A stretch of DNA of 64,000 nt. Origin: Chitinophaga arvensicola. Lineage in GTDB: Bacteria > Bacteroidota > Bacteroidia > Chitinophagales > Chitinophagaceae. The notes beneath the pieces were generated by a model, which was not told the origin of the DNA, searched no databases, and worked only from the letters and a program-made list of their open reading frames with translations. Location of the stretch: contig NZ_FOJG01000002.1 in NCBI RefSeq assembly GCF_900110835.1, positions 1,640,979-1,704,978 of the forward strand, read 5' to 3'. Position numbers and translations under genes: made by a program. Of the stretch, positions 1 through 9,617 are shown one piece after another. Every line of letters begins with the position of its first letter. Positions within the stretch are counted from its first letter, which is position 1.

Positions 1-294
1 AGTGTGGTTAGCCGATGAAATAATACAATTAGGTCCTATTAATACCCGGTTTCCGATATGAATGTCCAGTCCTATCAACACACAATTGTGCGCAATGTAG
101 ACGTCGTCACCCACCGTAAGTCCCGAAAGGGAATTGAATGTAACAGACGCTGTAACCTGGAAATTCCTTCCGCAGCGCTTCATCATCAATGAATACAAAA
201 AACCCCGGAAACGCATAAAAACAGGTATGTTAGGCAACAGTATTGTTATCGTCCGGACAAACCAGGAATATATTATGGATAACTTAACCTTCAT
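1..294 (-). CDS. Hexapeptide-repeat O-acetyltransferase, WbbJ/galactoside acetyltransferase type (3' end outside window)
   Basis: Reading the minus strand from the ATG at 294 gives 98 codons without a stop up to the window edge, so the C-terminus is missing. The N-terminus (MKVKLSIIYS) is followed by an RGFLYSLMMKRCG stretch typical of sugar O-acetyltransferases, then left-handed beta-helix hexads (LTVGDDVYIAHNCVLIG, IGNRVLIG) and an SANH segment that usually carries the catalytic His. It should acetylate a sugar of the polysaccharide made by this operon. Its start overlaps the end of the upstream glycosyltransferase by 11 bp, which argues for translational coupling. The sugar acceptor cannot be told. 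Confidence 0.85.
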   Translation of the reverse strand, partial: MKVKLSIIYSWFVRTITILLPNIPVFMRFRGFLYSLMMKRCGRNFQVTASVTFNSLSGLTVGDDVYIAHNCVLIGLDIHIGNRVLIGPNCIISSANHT

Positions 295-1432
295 TCGTAA
301 ATATCTTTTTAATAAACACTTGAATAGTGAACTCCTTTACTTTTTCATATGCTCTTTTTCTCAAAGAAGCGGCTGATTCCGGGTGTTCGACCAGATAAGC
401 AATGCGATCTGAAAATGCCTTTTCATCGTTAAAATCCGCGTACATAATGTCGTGTTCCTGCTTAAATACTGCCGGTAGCGAACCAACGGGTGTACTCAGT
501 ATATTTATTCCATTGGCCATACCTTCCAATATCACCCTGGGAGAGCCTTCCGACAAACTGGCAAAACAAAATATATGATGGGTCCGAAAAAGTGTATTAA
601 GTGTAGTGCGATTGTCTATATGTCCTAAAAAAGTTACTTTACCCTCCAGGCTACTATCCTTAACAAGCATTTTAAGTTCCCTTTCAAATTCGCCTGATCC
701 GGCAATTGTCAGTGTAGCACCAGGATACTTTTGCTGCACCCTGGCAAAAGCCTTAATTACCACTTCCACCCCTTTTGCTTTTCTCAGATACCCTACATAA
801 AGCAGCTTTAATCCATGCCTGGGCAATTGCTTCGTTTCATCCAAATGGAAGTCGGCTTCATTCAGGGTAGAAGAAATCACCGGTGTTGCATTTATCCGCC
901 ACCTGGCTAACTTCTGTTTAAGATGATGGCCGTTGGTAAACACTTTTGCGCCTTTACAAGCCCAGATATAAGCCATATGTTCCGGCATGAAAAAAGATAT
1001 CAACGCTAACTTTTTCAGGGTACGGAAGTTAGGGTTTACCCACGCCGCATCAATAGGATCACCTACAAAATGAACGATACGTTTCTTTTTTCCCAGGAAC
1101 CTTTTACTGAGCCATCCTAAGGGAGTTGGATATCTTAAGTAAACGATGTCATACTGATTAAGTTGCTGATAAGCGGCCCGGTATGATTTATAATGTTTTA
1201 CTGCTGCCTTATAACTATCCGAATATGGCAGTTCATGTACCACCACATGGTTGAAGCTTGAAAGAGATACCAAACCAGCTTCATGCTCACCCATCACTTT
1301 AACCGGTGATAACAGGCCCACTTCGTCATAATACTTCACAATCTCATTCAGATATACCCAATGAGTGTAAGGGAGGAAATATTCATTTCCTCTTTTTGAC
1401 ACTACCCACGCCTGTAATAAAATCTTTGCCAT
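284..1432 (-). CDS. Glycosyltransferase family 4 (GT-B fold)
   Basis: This 382-residue protein has the two-domain layout of GT4 retaining glycosyltransferases. The C-terminal donor-binding half shows KLLYVGYLRKAKGVE and an E-x7-E motif (SEGSPRVILEG) followed by a TPVGS loop, which bind the nucleotide-sugar phosphates. It has no membrane segment, so it should act at the cytoplasmic face of the inner membrane on a lipid-linked repeat unit. ATG at 1432. It is the penultimate gene of the 14-gene polysaccharide operon, 21 bp after the polymerase gene. Donor and acceptor are not predictable. Confidence 0.85.
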   Translation of the reverse strand: MAKILLQAWVVSKRGNEYFLPYTHWVYLNEIVKYYDEVGLLSPVKVMGEHEAGLVSLSSFNHVVVHELPYSDSYKAAVKHYKSYRAAYQQLNQYDIVYLRYPTPLGWLSKRFLGKKKRIVHFVGDPIDAAWVNPNFRTLKKLALISFFMPEHMAYIWACKGAKVFTNGHHLKQKLARWRINATPVISSTLNEADFHLDETKQLPRHGLKLLYVGYLRKAKGVEVVIKAFARVQQKYPGATLTIAGSGEFERELKMLVKDSSLEGKVTFLGHIDNRTTLNTLFRTHHIFCFASLSEGSPRVILEGMANGINILSTPVGSLPAVFKQEHDIMYADFNDEKAFSDRIAYLVEHPESAASLRKRAYEKVKEFTIQVFIKKIFTNEG

Positions 1433-1453
1433 AAGGTTACATAGAATAATAAA

Positions 1454-2803
1454 TTAGTTCAATTGCGCTTCAAGCACCTTCAACCGCGCTGCTTTATCAT
1501 ATGCTGTTTTTGCATCTCCTGCATTGATAAGTTTTTCACAGATTAACATAAACAAAAAGAAAAGCTGCATACAGATGGTGTTCTGAAAATTCTCAATACT
1601 TATACCAATGATGAGCATAAATACCAGCGACAATATCAGGTAGTTACCGAATATCTCTGATAAAGTCTCGTTCCTCTGTTTCATCAGTTTTATACTATAT
1701 TTCACTGATCTTACGATGATCACAAAGAATAATGACACTCCCCAAACACCATTATAAATAACAGCTCCCAGGTAAGTATTATGTGCAGTAGCTTTATAGA
1801 TATTTTTAGCCATCACCATACCGATGCCGTTAAAGAGCAGCACCGGATCAAATTTATCCAGGAACATGCTCCATACTTCTGAGCGTTTATCCAAACCTGC
1901 TTCTGTTGTACTTCCCGTGGCGCCTGTAAACCGGGCAAACAAAAGGTCTCTGACAGGGTTATCTATCACCAGCACTAATATGGCTACCATTAAAGCACCG
2001 AATAAAAAAATTTTATTTTCTGAACGGAATAAAATGATGGCACCTGTAAATGCGAAAGCAAGCAGCGGTCCCCGGCTTTGTGTATAAGCCAAACCAAGCA
2101 GGATGGTGATAAAACAAAAAATGAGAAATTTCTTACCCAGGAAATTCTGTTGCCTGAGGGTCAGGAGATATAGTGACAGTACAGACATAAACAAGCAAAC
2201 AACAGAGGTAGCAACTGTACCAATAGATCCTCTTGCTCTCCTGGCCAACTCCACTACGCCCTCCATGTTGTCAAGAACTTCATTGGCAGAAAGGTCTGTA
2301 TTGGGTATTAAAAAAATACCGAAAGCCCTTGGCGCCACTACTGTACCAACACCGAGCAAGGCTGTGGCAACACCGGCAATCAACAACCATTTAATGAATG
2401 TTCTAACGTCTGCGTAACTTCTCAGCAGGGAAGCTGCAATAGCAACGGTCATAGGCACGTAAGCCGCTTTCAGCAGGAACTTTACGACCTCCTGTGAAGC
2501 CGACCAACCACCGTATAAAAGGCCGTTAAGATTACCCAACAGGTGTATCAGCCACCACACGAGTGCCAGTCGAAAGGTATTCAGGCTCCATATTTTAGTA
2601 TCCGGTGCCTTCTTGTAAATGCATACAATAAAAGTAAAGAAGACAAATATATCATCAAAGCGTATATTCAATGGCAGTGTGCCGTACAGAAGCGCGTTCG
2701 GATACAGCCAAATGGCAAACCACATAAAAACCAATCCTGTCATTGGTTTCAATGCAGTTCTATACATCATAAATAAAAAAAAGACAGCTACTATTATTGC
2801 CAT
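1454..2803 (-). CDS. O-antigen ligase/polymerase-like membrane protein (Wzy candidate)
   Basis: This 449-residue protein is strongly hydrophobic, with roughly ten or more predicted membrane segments from residue 1 to about 420. A long soluble loop in the second half (after NPVRDLLFARFTG) ends in AHNTYLG, the arrangement of Wzy/WaaL-family O-antigen polymerases and ligases. In the Wzx/Wzy pathway such a protein joins undecaprenyl-linked repeat units on the periplasmic side. Lying between glycosyltransferase genes and downstream of a flippase gene, it is best read as the polymerase of this locus. A ligase role cannot be excluded from sequence alone. Confidence 0.8.
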   Translation of the reverse strand: MAIIVAVFFLFMMYRTALKPMTGLVFMWFAIWLYPNALLYGTLPLNIRFDDIFVFFTFIVCIYKKAPDTKIWSLNTFRLALVWWLIHLLGNLNGLLYGGWSASQEVVKFLLKAAYVPMTVAIAASLLRSYADVRTFIKWLLIAGVATALLGVGTVVAPRAFGIFLIPNTDLSANEVLDNMEGVVELARRARGSIGTVATSVVCLFMSVLSLYLLTLRQQNFLGKKFLIFCFITILLGLAYTQSRGPLLAFAFTGAIILFRSENKIFLFGALMVAILVLVIDNPVRDLLFARFTGATGSTTEAGLDKRSEVWSMFLDKFDPVLLFNGIGMVMAKNIYKATAHNTYLGAVIYNGVWGVSLFFVIIVRSVKYSIKLMKQRNETLSEIFGNYLILSLVFMLIIGISIENFQNTICMQLFFLFMLICEKLINAGDAKTAYDKAARLKVLEAQLN

Positions 2804-2824
2804 TTGGATATAACTTAATACGGT

Positions 2825-4039
2825 TTAAATCAGGTGCTTGTAGATGACTTCCATTTTCGCGCTGGTGAACCGGACATCAAAATTTGCGGCTATGTGCTCT
2901 TTTGCAGCAGATCCCAGCGCAGATCGATGTGACTCATTTTTTAGCAGGCCAAGTATCGCGTCGGCCAGCGCCACTGCATCAGCAGGCGCTGTTAAAACGC
3001 CTGTTTTACCATTATCAATAATCTCCGGGAATGAGCCGACGTTGGTGGCTATCACGGGAACTCCTGCTGCCATGGCCTCTGCTGCTGCCAATCCGAAACC
3101 TTCACCCAGGAAATTTCTGTATGGAATACTTGGAGTGCAGATAATTGCGCAATCTGCCAAATACCTGGAAGCATTTGGGACCTGGCCAAGGAATAGAATT
3201 TTACTTTCTCTTTTAAGTTCAGCAACGTCTTTTTTTAATTGTGCTTCAAATGCGATCCGTCTCTCCTGTGCCGGTGATTCCTTGCCTATTATAAGGAACC
3301 TTGTGTCAGGAAACTGTTCCAGTACTATATCAGCCGCTTTGATAAAAAAAGCATGCCCTTTAAGTGGTGTGATTGTTCCCAGAATAGCTATCAGCCTGGT
3401 ATTTCCATTCACTCCTGCCAATTGGCGCAGGTGTCCGGAAATACCGGCTCCGGAAATATCTCCGACAGCCACTCCATTATATACAACCTGCGATCTTCTT
3501 TTTGCTACCGGAGGGAGGCTATCCTCCACAAAAAAACTTATGGGTACGATAGTGTTACAAAAAAAACGGGAGCCAAAAGCCACCAGCCGTGCACGTAGTC
3601 CGGATGGCCTGGTAGCGCCATGCCAGTGCCATACACATGGCACACCTGTGAGCCTGCAGGCTGCGCCTGCAATAATATGGTGTGGAAAGTAGTTAACATC
3701 TATTATATCAATTCTGTATTTTTTAATGGCAGCGGCCAACGATTTAATCCCCTGGGCAACGGTAAATATTTTTATCAGATTGGAACGCATCTTTTGCACA
3801 CGGGTACCCGTCTTTCCAAAATTGACGAGTCGCCTAGGGGTCAATATTACCGTTTCGTCAAAAGCTGTTTTTAACGTATCATGGCTCTTCCCGTTACCAA
3901 GAAAAAAACCGGTTACCTGGAATTCATTCCTGTTGATATTATTTAGCAACAGGTGTATATACTCAACTACGCCCCCTCCTTCTCCTCCATCGAAAAAGAA
4001 GCCGATCCGTATTTTTTTTGTTACTGTAGCTTTGTTCAT
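2825..4039 (-). CDS. Glycosyltransferase family 4
   Basis: This 404-residue GT4 enzyme begins with a glycine-rich donor/acceptor loop (FFFDGGEGGGVVEYI). It continues with a Rossmann segment (LIAILGTITPLKGH) and the EX7E region GEGFGLAAAEAMAAGVP followed by ATNVGS. A WHWHGATRPSG stretch sits in the acceptor half. It probably adds one sugar of the repeat unit on the cytoplasmic side. ATG at 4039, 9 bp after the flippase stop. It is co-directional with its neighbours, so it should be read on the same transcript. Specificity unknown. Confidence 0.85.
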   Translation of the reverse strand: MNKATVTKKIRIGFFFDGGEGGGVVEYIHLLLNNINRNEFQVTGFFLGNGKSHDTLKTAFDETVILTPRRLVNFGKTGTRVQKMRSNLIKIFTVAQGIKSLAAAIKKYRIDIIDVNYFPHHIIAGAACRLTGVPCVWHWHGATRPSGLRARLVAFGSRFFCNTIVPISFFVEDSLPPVAKRRSQVVYNGVAVGDISGAGISGHLRQLAGVNGNTRLIAILGTITPLKGHAFFIKAADIVLEQFPDTRFLIIGKESPAQERRIAFEAQLKKDVAELKRESKILFLGQVPNASRYLADCAIICTPSIPYRNFLGEGFGLAAAEAMAAGVPVIATNVGSFPEIIDNGKTGVLTAPADAVALADAILGLLKNESHRSALGSAAKEHIAANFDVRFTSAKMEVIYKHLI

Positions 4040-4048
4040 GACGTTACG

Positions 4049-5362
4049 TTATTTAATCACAGCTGCCTGTTTTTTCGACTTTAACGACTTCAGCATTGTC
4101 TGGATGTCCGGCCTCCGGATGACCAGGCAGTTAGCAATATTCAGTCCATACTGCCTGTTGCAAACCACTATCCCGGCAACAGCGGAAAAGATATTACCAC
4201 ACAGTACCGCCAATGCAGCTCCTTCTATTCCAAGCCTTCCTACAGTAAACCAGGTTACGCCAGCCACGATAGAAAAAGTAACCATCAGGATATACATTGT
4301 TATCAGGGCCTTTCCATCGCCCGCCAATAGATTGTTACAGATACTGGAGATAGTGATAAACACCAATGATGGGGCTAATATGCGTAATGCTACGTTGGCG
4401 CCATAAAATGACGGACCATAAAGCAGATGAATAATATATCTGCTGAAAATATAGACCCCGGCGGAAATCACAAAGCTGACAGAAGAACTGACCCGCATGG
4501 CAAACTCCGCCTGTTTGGTTAGCAGGTCGCCTTTCAAGCCAGCCCATTTTGCATAAAGCAGCGGGCCCACTGTAGAGGGTATCAGCGTTATCATACCACT
4601 GATAGCCACCGCCCTCGTATACAATCCTACCTGGTTAAAATTCTGCTGTTGTGTGTAACGCAGCAGCATTACAGTAACATTGGAAGTGAGTACATATAGA
4701 AAATTGGAAGCGGACAATTTGATACTATATTTCAACAGTGATCCCAGAAGTTTCCAGTTGAATGGTGTACGCAAGTGTAAATGTTCCCTGAGAAAATAAA
4801 ACAACGTACAGCAAGCCACTGTATTTCCCACGCCTAAAGCGGTGATGGCAAAAGCGGGACTTCTTTTACTTATCAGTAACATCAGTAAGCCACTCAACAA
4901 AATGATTATTCTTGGTAACATATCTATTACCACCATTCGTTTAGAAGCCAGTTGGGCTACTAAAACAGGGCGAAGTGTAGAAATATTTACAAGTGCAGCA
5001 GAGCCGAATGAAAAAAGCAATGCAATCATAAATGAGATGGTCCCAAAATAGCCCGGATTAAAAACAATGGCAGCGGTGAAACCAATAATCAACAGCCCTC
5101 CAAAAAGAAGGGATACTTTGGCCGTGTTGGAAATAATTTCCCGGGGTTCATATTTCAGATTATTGAGAAAATAGATACTTGCAGTACCCATTCCTAAAGA
5201 AAGAAATGTTACCACCACCATCTGAGACGAACGAAACAGTTCGTATTGTCCCATACCGCCAGGCCCCAGGCTTCTGGAATATATGACACCAGCCAGCATG
5301 TTTAACATAATACCAGCCATCTGACCACCAGTAACAAATATACTTTTCCGTAAAAAGCTCAT
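4049..5362 (-). CDS. Polysaccharide flippase, Wzx-type (MATE/MOP superfamily)
   Basis: This 437-residue protein has about 12 to 14 hydrophobic segments. Its start (MSFLRKSIFVTGGQMAG, then YSRSLGPGGMGQYEL) is the usual N-terminus of MOP-superfamily polysaccharide exporters, where the first two helices carry the conserved Gly-rich loop. Such proteins flip undecaprenyl-diphosphate-linked repeat units to the periplasm. It overlaps nothing; its ATG at 5362 lies 3 bp after the upstream glycosyltransferase stop. Together with the candidate polymerase and the Wza/Wzc pair it defines a Wzx/Wzy-dependent pathway. Confidence 0.88.
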   Translation of the reverse strand: MSFLRKSIFVTGGQMAGIMLNMLAGVIYSRSLGPGGMGQYELFRSSQMVVVTFLSLGMGTASIYFLNNLKYEPREIISNTAKVSLLFGGLLIIGFTAAIVFNPGYFGTISFMIALLFSFGSAALVNISTLRPVLVAQLASKRMVVIDMLPRIIILLSGLLMLLISKRSPAFAITALGVGNTVACCTLFYFLREHLHLRTPFNWKLLGSLLKYSIKLSASNFLYVLTSNVTVMLLRYTQQQNFNQVGLYTRAVAISGMITLIPSTVGPLLYAKWAGLKGDLLTKQAEFAMRVSSSVSFVISAGVYIFSRYIIHLLYGPSFYGANVALRILAPSLVFITISSICNNLLAGDGKALITMYILMVTFSIVAGVTWFTVGRLGIEGAALAVLCGNIFSAVAGIVVCNRQYGLNIANCLVIRRPDIQTMLKSLKSKKQAAVIK

Positions 5363-5365
5363 AAT

Positions 5366-6523
5366 CTATTTTGCATATGTCTGATAAATACCAACTACCT
5401 TTTTGCTCCAGCTCTCCGATGAGTAGTCCTCTTCCACTTTCTGTGTGGCATTCTTAATCAACTGATCGCGAAACTTGTCATCCTGTAAGAGGATGTCCAT
5501 AGCAAATGCCAGTTCTGTAGCATTTGCAGGCTTAACCAGCAAACCGGTATGCTTATGTTCTATCAATTCTGCCAGGCCACCAATATCAGAAGCTACCGGA
5601 ACTGTACCCGCCGCCATTGCTTCTGTTACAGCGAGGGAGGTAGCCTCCACAACGCCACTTGCAGGCACAGAGGGTACGATTACGGCTTTTGCCTTTGCAA
5701 ACAATGGCAGCAAACTGTTTCTCGGTACCGGACCAAGGAAAATCACGCGGGAGGCAATATTCAGGCGGGCCGCCAACTCTTCCAGGTCCTTTCTCAATGG
5801 TCCCTGGCCCGCAATTACCAATTGACAATGACTATCTTTCAATTGTGCCAATGCTTCAATCGCATAACGAACACCCGTTTTTTCCACCAACCTGCGTGGA
5901 ACGAGGAAAAAGGGTTGTTTTACAGGCAGATCAATCGGCTCATTAATAAAATCTCTTACTTCCGAAACATTGACACAATTGAACATGACGTCGATTTTTC
6001 TGGAATCCAGGCCATAGTCGTTCGTTAGAATCGCTGCCTGCCCGCTATCTACAGCAATGAAATGTTTGGCCTTCGCAAAAGCCACTGCCTCACAGTTCAT
6101 GATCAGTTCCTTATAAGCCGGTAACTTATCAGCTCCTCCCATTTGTGCTTCATACAGCGCAGGACCATGTACCGTCTGGATTACCGGGATACTCCTCAGA
6201 TTCCTGCTTTTCAATACCGAATAGGAAGCATACACGTCATGGGTATGAATTACATCCGGCTTAAACTGCTCAATTTCTCTTGCCACCAAATGGCTGATAC
6301 GATTCAGCGTATGTTTGAAGTTGCTGCTGACAAACTTGTTCTTACTACCGAAAGCCAGCAGCAGGCGAATCGCTTTTTTCCATTTAGGGGAATGTGCCAT
6401 TCCTCCCTGGATTAGCCTTACTTCATGGCCACCTGATTTTAATTCCGCCAGCAGGATCTCAACATGCGTACTTAAACCGCCGGAATGAGGTATCCGTTGC
6501 TGTGTTACAATTAACACTTTCAT
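5366..6523 (-). CDS. Glycosyltransferase family 4
   Basis: This 385-residue enzyme has the GT4 signature: an N-terminal HSGGLSTHVEILLAEL loop, VIHTHDVYASYS in the acceptor domain, FLVPRRLVEKTGVRYA at the linker and an EX7E region (EATSLAVTEAMAAG) followed by ASDIGG. Cytoplasmic, no signal peptide. ATG at 6523, 6 bp after the pyruvyl transferase stop. Context makes it one of three GT4 enzymes that build the repeat unit in this operon. Linkage and donor cannot be told from sequence. Confidence 0.86.
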   Translation of the reverse strand: MKVLIVTQQRIPHSGGLSTHVEILLAELKSGGHEVRLIQGGMAHSPKWKKAIRLLLAFGSKNKFVSSNFKHTLNRISHLVAREIEQFKPDVIHTHDVYASYSVLKSRNLRSIPVIQTVHGPALYEAQMGGADKLPAYKELIMNCEAVAFAKAKHFIAVDSGQAAILTNDYGLDSRKIDVMFNCVNVSEVRDFINEPIDLPVKQPFFLVPRRLVEKTGVRYAIEALAQLKDSHCQLVIAGQGPLRKDLEELAARLNIASRVIFLGPVPRNSLLPLFAKAKAVIVPSVPASGVVEATSLAVTEAMAAGTVPVASDIGGLAELIEHKHTGLLVKPANATELAFAMDILLQDDKFRDQLIKNATQKVEEDYSSESWSKKVVGIYQTYAK

Positions 6524-6529
6524 TGTATC

Positions 6530-7783
6530 CTATTTTGTCATTTTTCTTCTAAGGAAATTGAACGGACGCATCAGTTGTGATGTAATCCCTTTCATCATTA
6601 ATTTACAAATCCAGCCGAGAGCCTCCATCTTATCTCCCGGTGAATAGATCTGGTGATTGCGGAGTACATCCTGTACCACTGTAAAATTCGTTTTTGAAAG
6701 TTCCTGCTGCGCATCAAAAGCCGCCGATGAAGCAATGCGGCTATTTGCCCTCAGGCTTTGCAATATTTTATCGGCATAATCCGCAGAAAGTGCATCCATG
6801 GGTATGATGCTATCTTCCATATCTATACGACGCATAAACTCGCTCACTTTCCGATCATAGGGTACTGCAAAAAAGTGTGTGCCCATAGCAGCTGCAAACA
6901 CACATCCATGCAATCTCATAGATAAAAGAAAGTCAGCATTCCTTACCTCCTGCATGGCATCATTCAGATTAACAGGAATATGAATACTTATTTTATCCCG
7001 GTGCTCAGGCGAAAATTTTAATATAAGCTCTTCATAGAATTTTTTATCATGAACAGACTCATACCCCAACATTCTAATATAAACGCCATTTGAAATAAGC
7101 CGGGTGCAAATGGCTACCAAACCTTTTTCATCGAGGCCTGTCCATTTTCTGAATGCTATTGCCACCGTGGGCGCGCTTTTCACTGTTGAATGTGTTGTCA
7201 CATACTGCTTAAAATCAAGAGAAGGAACAACATCCGCAGTAATTATTATCCGGTCGGGTTCAACACCATAACTTATGAGTTCCTTCCTGCTTTCTTCATC
7301 CCTTACCTGCACCAAAGCCATACGGTTACAGGTAAATGCGGTGAGCTTTTTCAGCCACGCTGTTTTAACAGGCCCAACTCCGATACCTACTGTTATTACC
7401 GGACGATTAAATAAAATGCCGAAACAGGCAGGAATCAGGTAAGCGGGAATGGTGGTCCAGCTGTGTACGTCCTGTATAATACCACCACCACCTATTATAA
7501 TCAGATGACTCTTTTTTATACTGCTGATATGGCTGGAAAAAAGAGACCAAAAATCTTGCGAAGGATAAAAACCTTTGATGGTATCAACTGCCGTGATGCC
7601 TGTAAATGTTCGGGTATATTCGGGGCTTCTTGTCACCACGCTAAAACTGGCTTCGGGCAATTCTTTCTTCACCCCTTTGTAAACAGCTAACGAAACCGCC
7701 TCATCTCCGACGTTTCCTGCGCCAAAAAAGCCGGTTAACAATACATTTTGAGAGGTTTTTCTATTGGATATGGCCATGTGCAT
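6530..7783 (-). CDS. Polysaccharide pyruvyl transferase family protein (CsaB/WcaK type)
   Basis: The 417-residue product opens with LLTGFFGAGNVGDEAV, the glycine-rich motif of polysaccharide pyruvyl transferases. The second half carries the SMRLHGCVFAAAMGTHFF and YDRKVSEFM segments that form the GT-B-like active site. Members move a pyruvate ketal from phosphoenolpyruvate onto a sugar, adding a negative charge to the polymer. The first ATG at 7783 gives MHMAISN; the second at 7777 is equally possible. Some relatives are involved in other surface polymers, so the exact acceptor is open. Confidence 0.83.
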   Translation of the reverse strand: MHMAISNRKTSQNVLLTGFFGAGNVGDEAVSLAVYKGVKKELPEASFSVVTRSPEYTRTFTGITAVDTIKGFYPSQDFWSLFSSHISSIKKSHLIIIGGGGIIQDVHSWTTIPAYLIPACFGILFNRPVITVGIGVGPVKTAWLKKLTAFTCNRMALVQVRDEESRKELISYGVEPDRIIITADVVPSLDFKQYVTTHSTVKSAPTVAIAFRKWTGLDEKGLVAICTRLISNGVYIRMLGYESVHDKKFYEELILKFSPEHRDKISIHIPVNLNDAMQEVRNADFLLSMRLHGCVFAAAMGTHFFAVPYDRKVSEFMRRIDMEDSIIPMDALSADYADKILQSLRANSRIASSAAFDAQQELSKTNFTVVQDVLRNHQIYSPGDKMEALGWICKLMMKGITSQLMRPFNFLRRKMTK

Positions 7784-7814
7784 CTTTTTAAATCCTGTGA
7801 GTTTCTGACAACGC

Positions 7815-8384
7815 TCACCCGTCTATATAAAAATATTTTATCTGCTTATCGCGCTTCAGTCGCATATAAATCAGCTGTTGTTGTTTTAAGTGATGGTATT
7901 CCGCTTCATTTCTCATCTTAATTATTTTTGCGGGATTTCCTCCTACTACCGCCATGGCAGGTACATCTCTTGTGACTACCGCCCCGGCGCCTATGATGGC
8001 GCCTTCCCCGATGGTAACACCGGGCACAATAGTAACACCACCTCCAATCCAGACGTTTTCCATTATCTGTACCGGTTTAAGGATGGTAGCGCCATCATAA
8101 GGGATGGCGGATGCACCTTCATATCGATGATTAGCTGTATAGATGTTAACGCCAGGTCCAATAACCACTCCGGAGCTGATGGACAAACCTCCCTGGCTTG
8201 ATAGAAAAGCATTAGGTCCAATATAGATATGGTCTCCGAAAATAATCTTTTGTGGGAACGTTGCTTTTATTCCCTGTGCAATCACTACATTCTCTCCAAG
8301 ATTAAAGGAATGTAGTGGTGTATCATTGGCCCAGCTGTTAATCTTCTTTACAAATACTTTTAGTTTTTTTGTAAGAATATTCAC
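7815..8384 (-). CDS. Hexapeptide-repeat acyltransferase (LbH family)
   Basis: This 189-residue protein shows consecutive isoleucine-rich hexads of a left-handed beta-helix ([31 protein letters not shown]) and the closing [19 protein letters not shown] coil followed by NPAKII, the usual C-terminus of maltose/serine acetyltransferase relatives. The TANH segment carries the likely catalytic His. The start is a GTG at 8384, 10 nt after the upstream stop; no in-frame ATG lies nearby. It should acetylate an amino or hydroxyl group of a precursor or repeat unit of this polysaccharide. Confidence 0.84.
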   Translation of the reverse strand: MNILTKKLKVFVKKINSWANDTPLHSFNLGENVVIAQGIKATFPQKIIFGDHIYIGPNAFLSSQGGLSISSGVVIGPGVNIYTANHRYEGASAIPYDGATILKPVQIMENVWIGGGVTIVPGVTIGEGAIIGAGAVVTRDVPAMAVVGGNPAKIIKMRNEAEYHHLKQQQLIYMRLKRDKQIKYFYIDG

Positions 8385-8394
8385 AGTTGAAAAA

Positions 8395-9603
8395 TTACGT
8401 TAGTTGTTCGATCGCGACATGCCGGTTTAACAGTCGCGCAATACGTTGACAAGATCTGCCGTCGCCATAAGGATTTGCGGCTTGTGCCATCAGGTTATAC
8501 GCATCTTCGTTGTTGAGTAATTCACTTACTTCTGTATATATTTTATCTTCATCCACTCCCACCAGTTTAACCGTACCGGCCGATACAGCCTCAGGTCTTT
8601 CTGTTGTATTCCGCATTACCAGAACGGGTTTTCCAAGGCCTGGAGCTTCTTCCTGCACGCCGCCGCTATCTGTTAAAATCAGGCAACTTTTATTCATCAG
8701 GTAAACAAACGGAAGATATTCGAGAGGAGAAATGATAAATATATTACTCAATGCCGCCTGTTGTAAAATATCATTTACGGGCTTACGTACATTAGGATTT
8801 AGATGAACAGGATAGACAAAATCCACCATAGTATATTCCTCTGCAAGTTTTTTGATAGCCTGGCAGATGCTTATAAAACCATCACCAAAATTCTCACGAC
8901 GATGCCCTGTTATAAGAACCATTCTTCGTCCGCTATCTTTATTGTTTCCATTCCAGGAAGTTACAGACGCGGCCGGCAGACCATTCGTTTCGAGTTGCTT
9001 TTCTACTGCATCCCTGATATCGCTGTGCTTTTCCATTTTATCCAATACCATATGTAAAGCATCCAGCACGGTATTACCGGTAACAAATATCTGTTCAGGA
9101 GGAACGTTTTCGTCCAACAGATTTTGCCTTGAGATTTTTGTTGGTGCAAAATGATAAGTAGCAATACGTCCGGTTACGCTACGATTCATTTCTTCCGGCC
9201 ATGGACTATAAATATCATGGGTTCTTAATCCGGCTTCTACATGGGCTACCGGAATCTGTTTATAAAAAGCAGCCATTGCAGCGGCTGTTGAAGTTGTTGT
9301 GTCTCCATGCACCAGTACCACATCAGGTTGAACTGCTTCCAGGACGCTACGCATACCTGAAAGCACTCCAATCGTAACATCGTAGAGATCCTGACCCTGT
9401 TTCATTATTTTAAGATCAAAATCCGGACGTACTTCAAATATATTCAGCACCTGGTCCAGCATCTCACGATGCTGGCCGGTAACGCACACTTTTACATCAA
9501 AAATCTCCGGATGTTTTTCCAGTTCTTTCACCAAAGGACACATCTTAATCGCTTCCGGTCTTGTACCAAATACAAATAGTACTTTATTTATTTCTGTTGC
9601 CAT
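8395..9603 (-). CDS. wecB: UDP-N-acetylglucosamine 2-epimerase (non-hydrolysing)
   Basis: The 402-residue sequence carries the family landmarks in order: [17 protein letters not shown] at the N-terminus, VTGQHREML, the VEAGLRT motif with the catalytic Glu, and [16 protein letters not shown] in the C-terminal domain that binds UDP. It interconverts UDP-GlcNAc and UDP-ManNAc. Here it sits directly after a UDP-HexNAc 4-epimerase and a 6-dehydrogenase, so the operon can make several acetamido sugars or uronic acids. ATG at 9603. Length is normal for the family. Confidence 0.93.
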   Translation of the reverse strand: MATEINKVLFVFGTRPEAIKMCPLVKELEKHPEIFDVKVCVTGQHREMLDQVLNIFEVRPDFDLKIMKQGQDLYDVTIGVLSGMRSVLEAVQPDVVLVHGDTTTSTAAAMAAFYKQIPVAHVEAGLRTHDIYSPWPEEMNRSVTGRIATYHFAPTKISRQNLLDENVPPEQIFVTGNTVLDALHMVLDKMEKHSDIRDAVEKQLETNGLPAASVTSWNGNNKDSGRRMVLITGHRRENFGDGFISICQAIKKLAEEYTMVDFVYPVHLNPNVRKPVNDILQQAALSNIFIISPLEYLPFVYLMNKSCLILTDSGGVQEEAPGLGKPVLVMRNTTERPEAVSAGTVKLVGVDEDKIYTEVSELLNNEDAYNLMAQAANPYGDGRSCQRIARLLNRHVAIEQLT

Positions 9604-9617
9604 AAAAAAGTCTTTGT

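Noticed and set aside
134-376. 80-codon plus-strand ORF
   Set aside because: Antisense to the acetyltransferase start and glycosyltransferase end.
2844-3692. 282-codon plus-strand ORF
   Set aside because: Fully antisense to a GT4 glycosyltransferase with complete motifs; low-complexity Ala/Ser/Pro translation.
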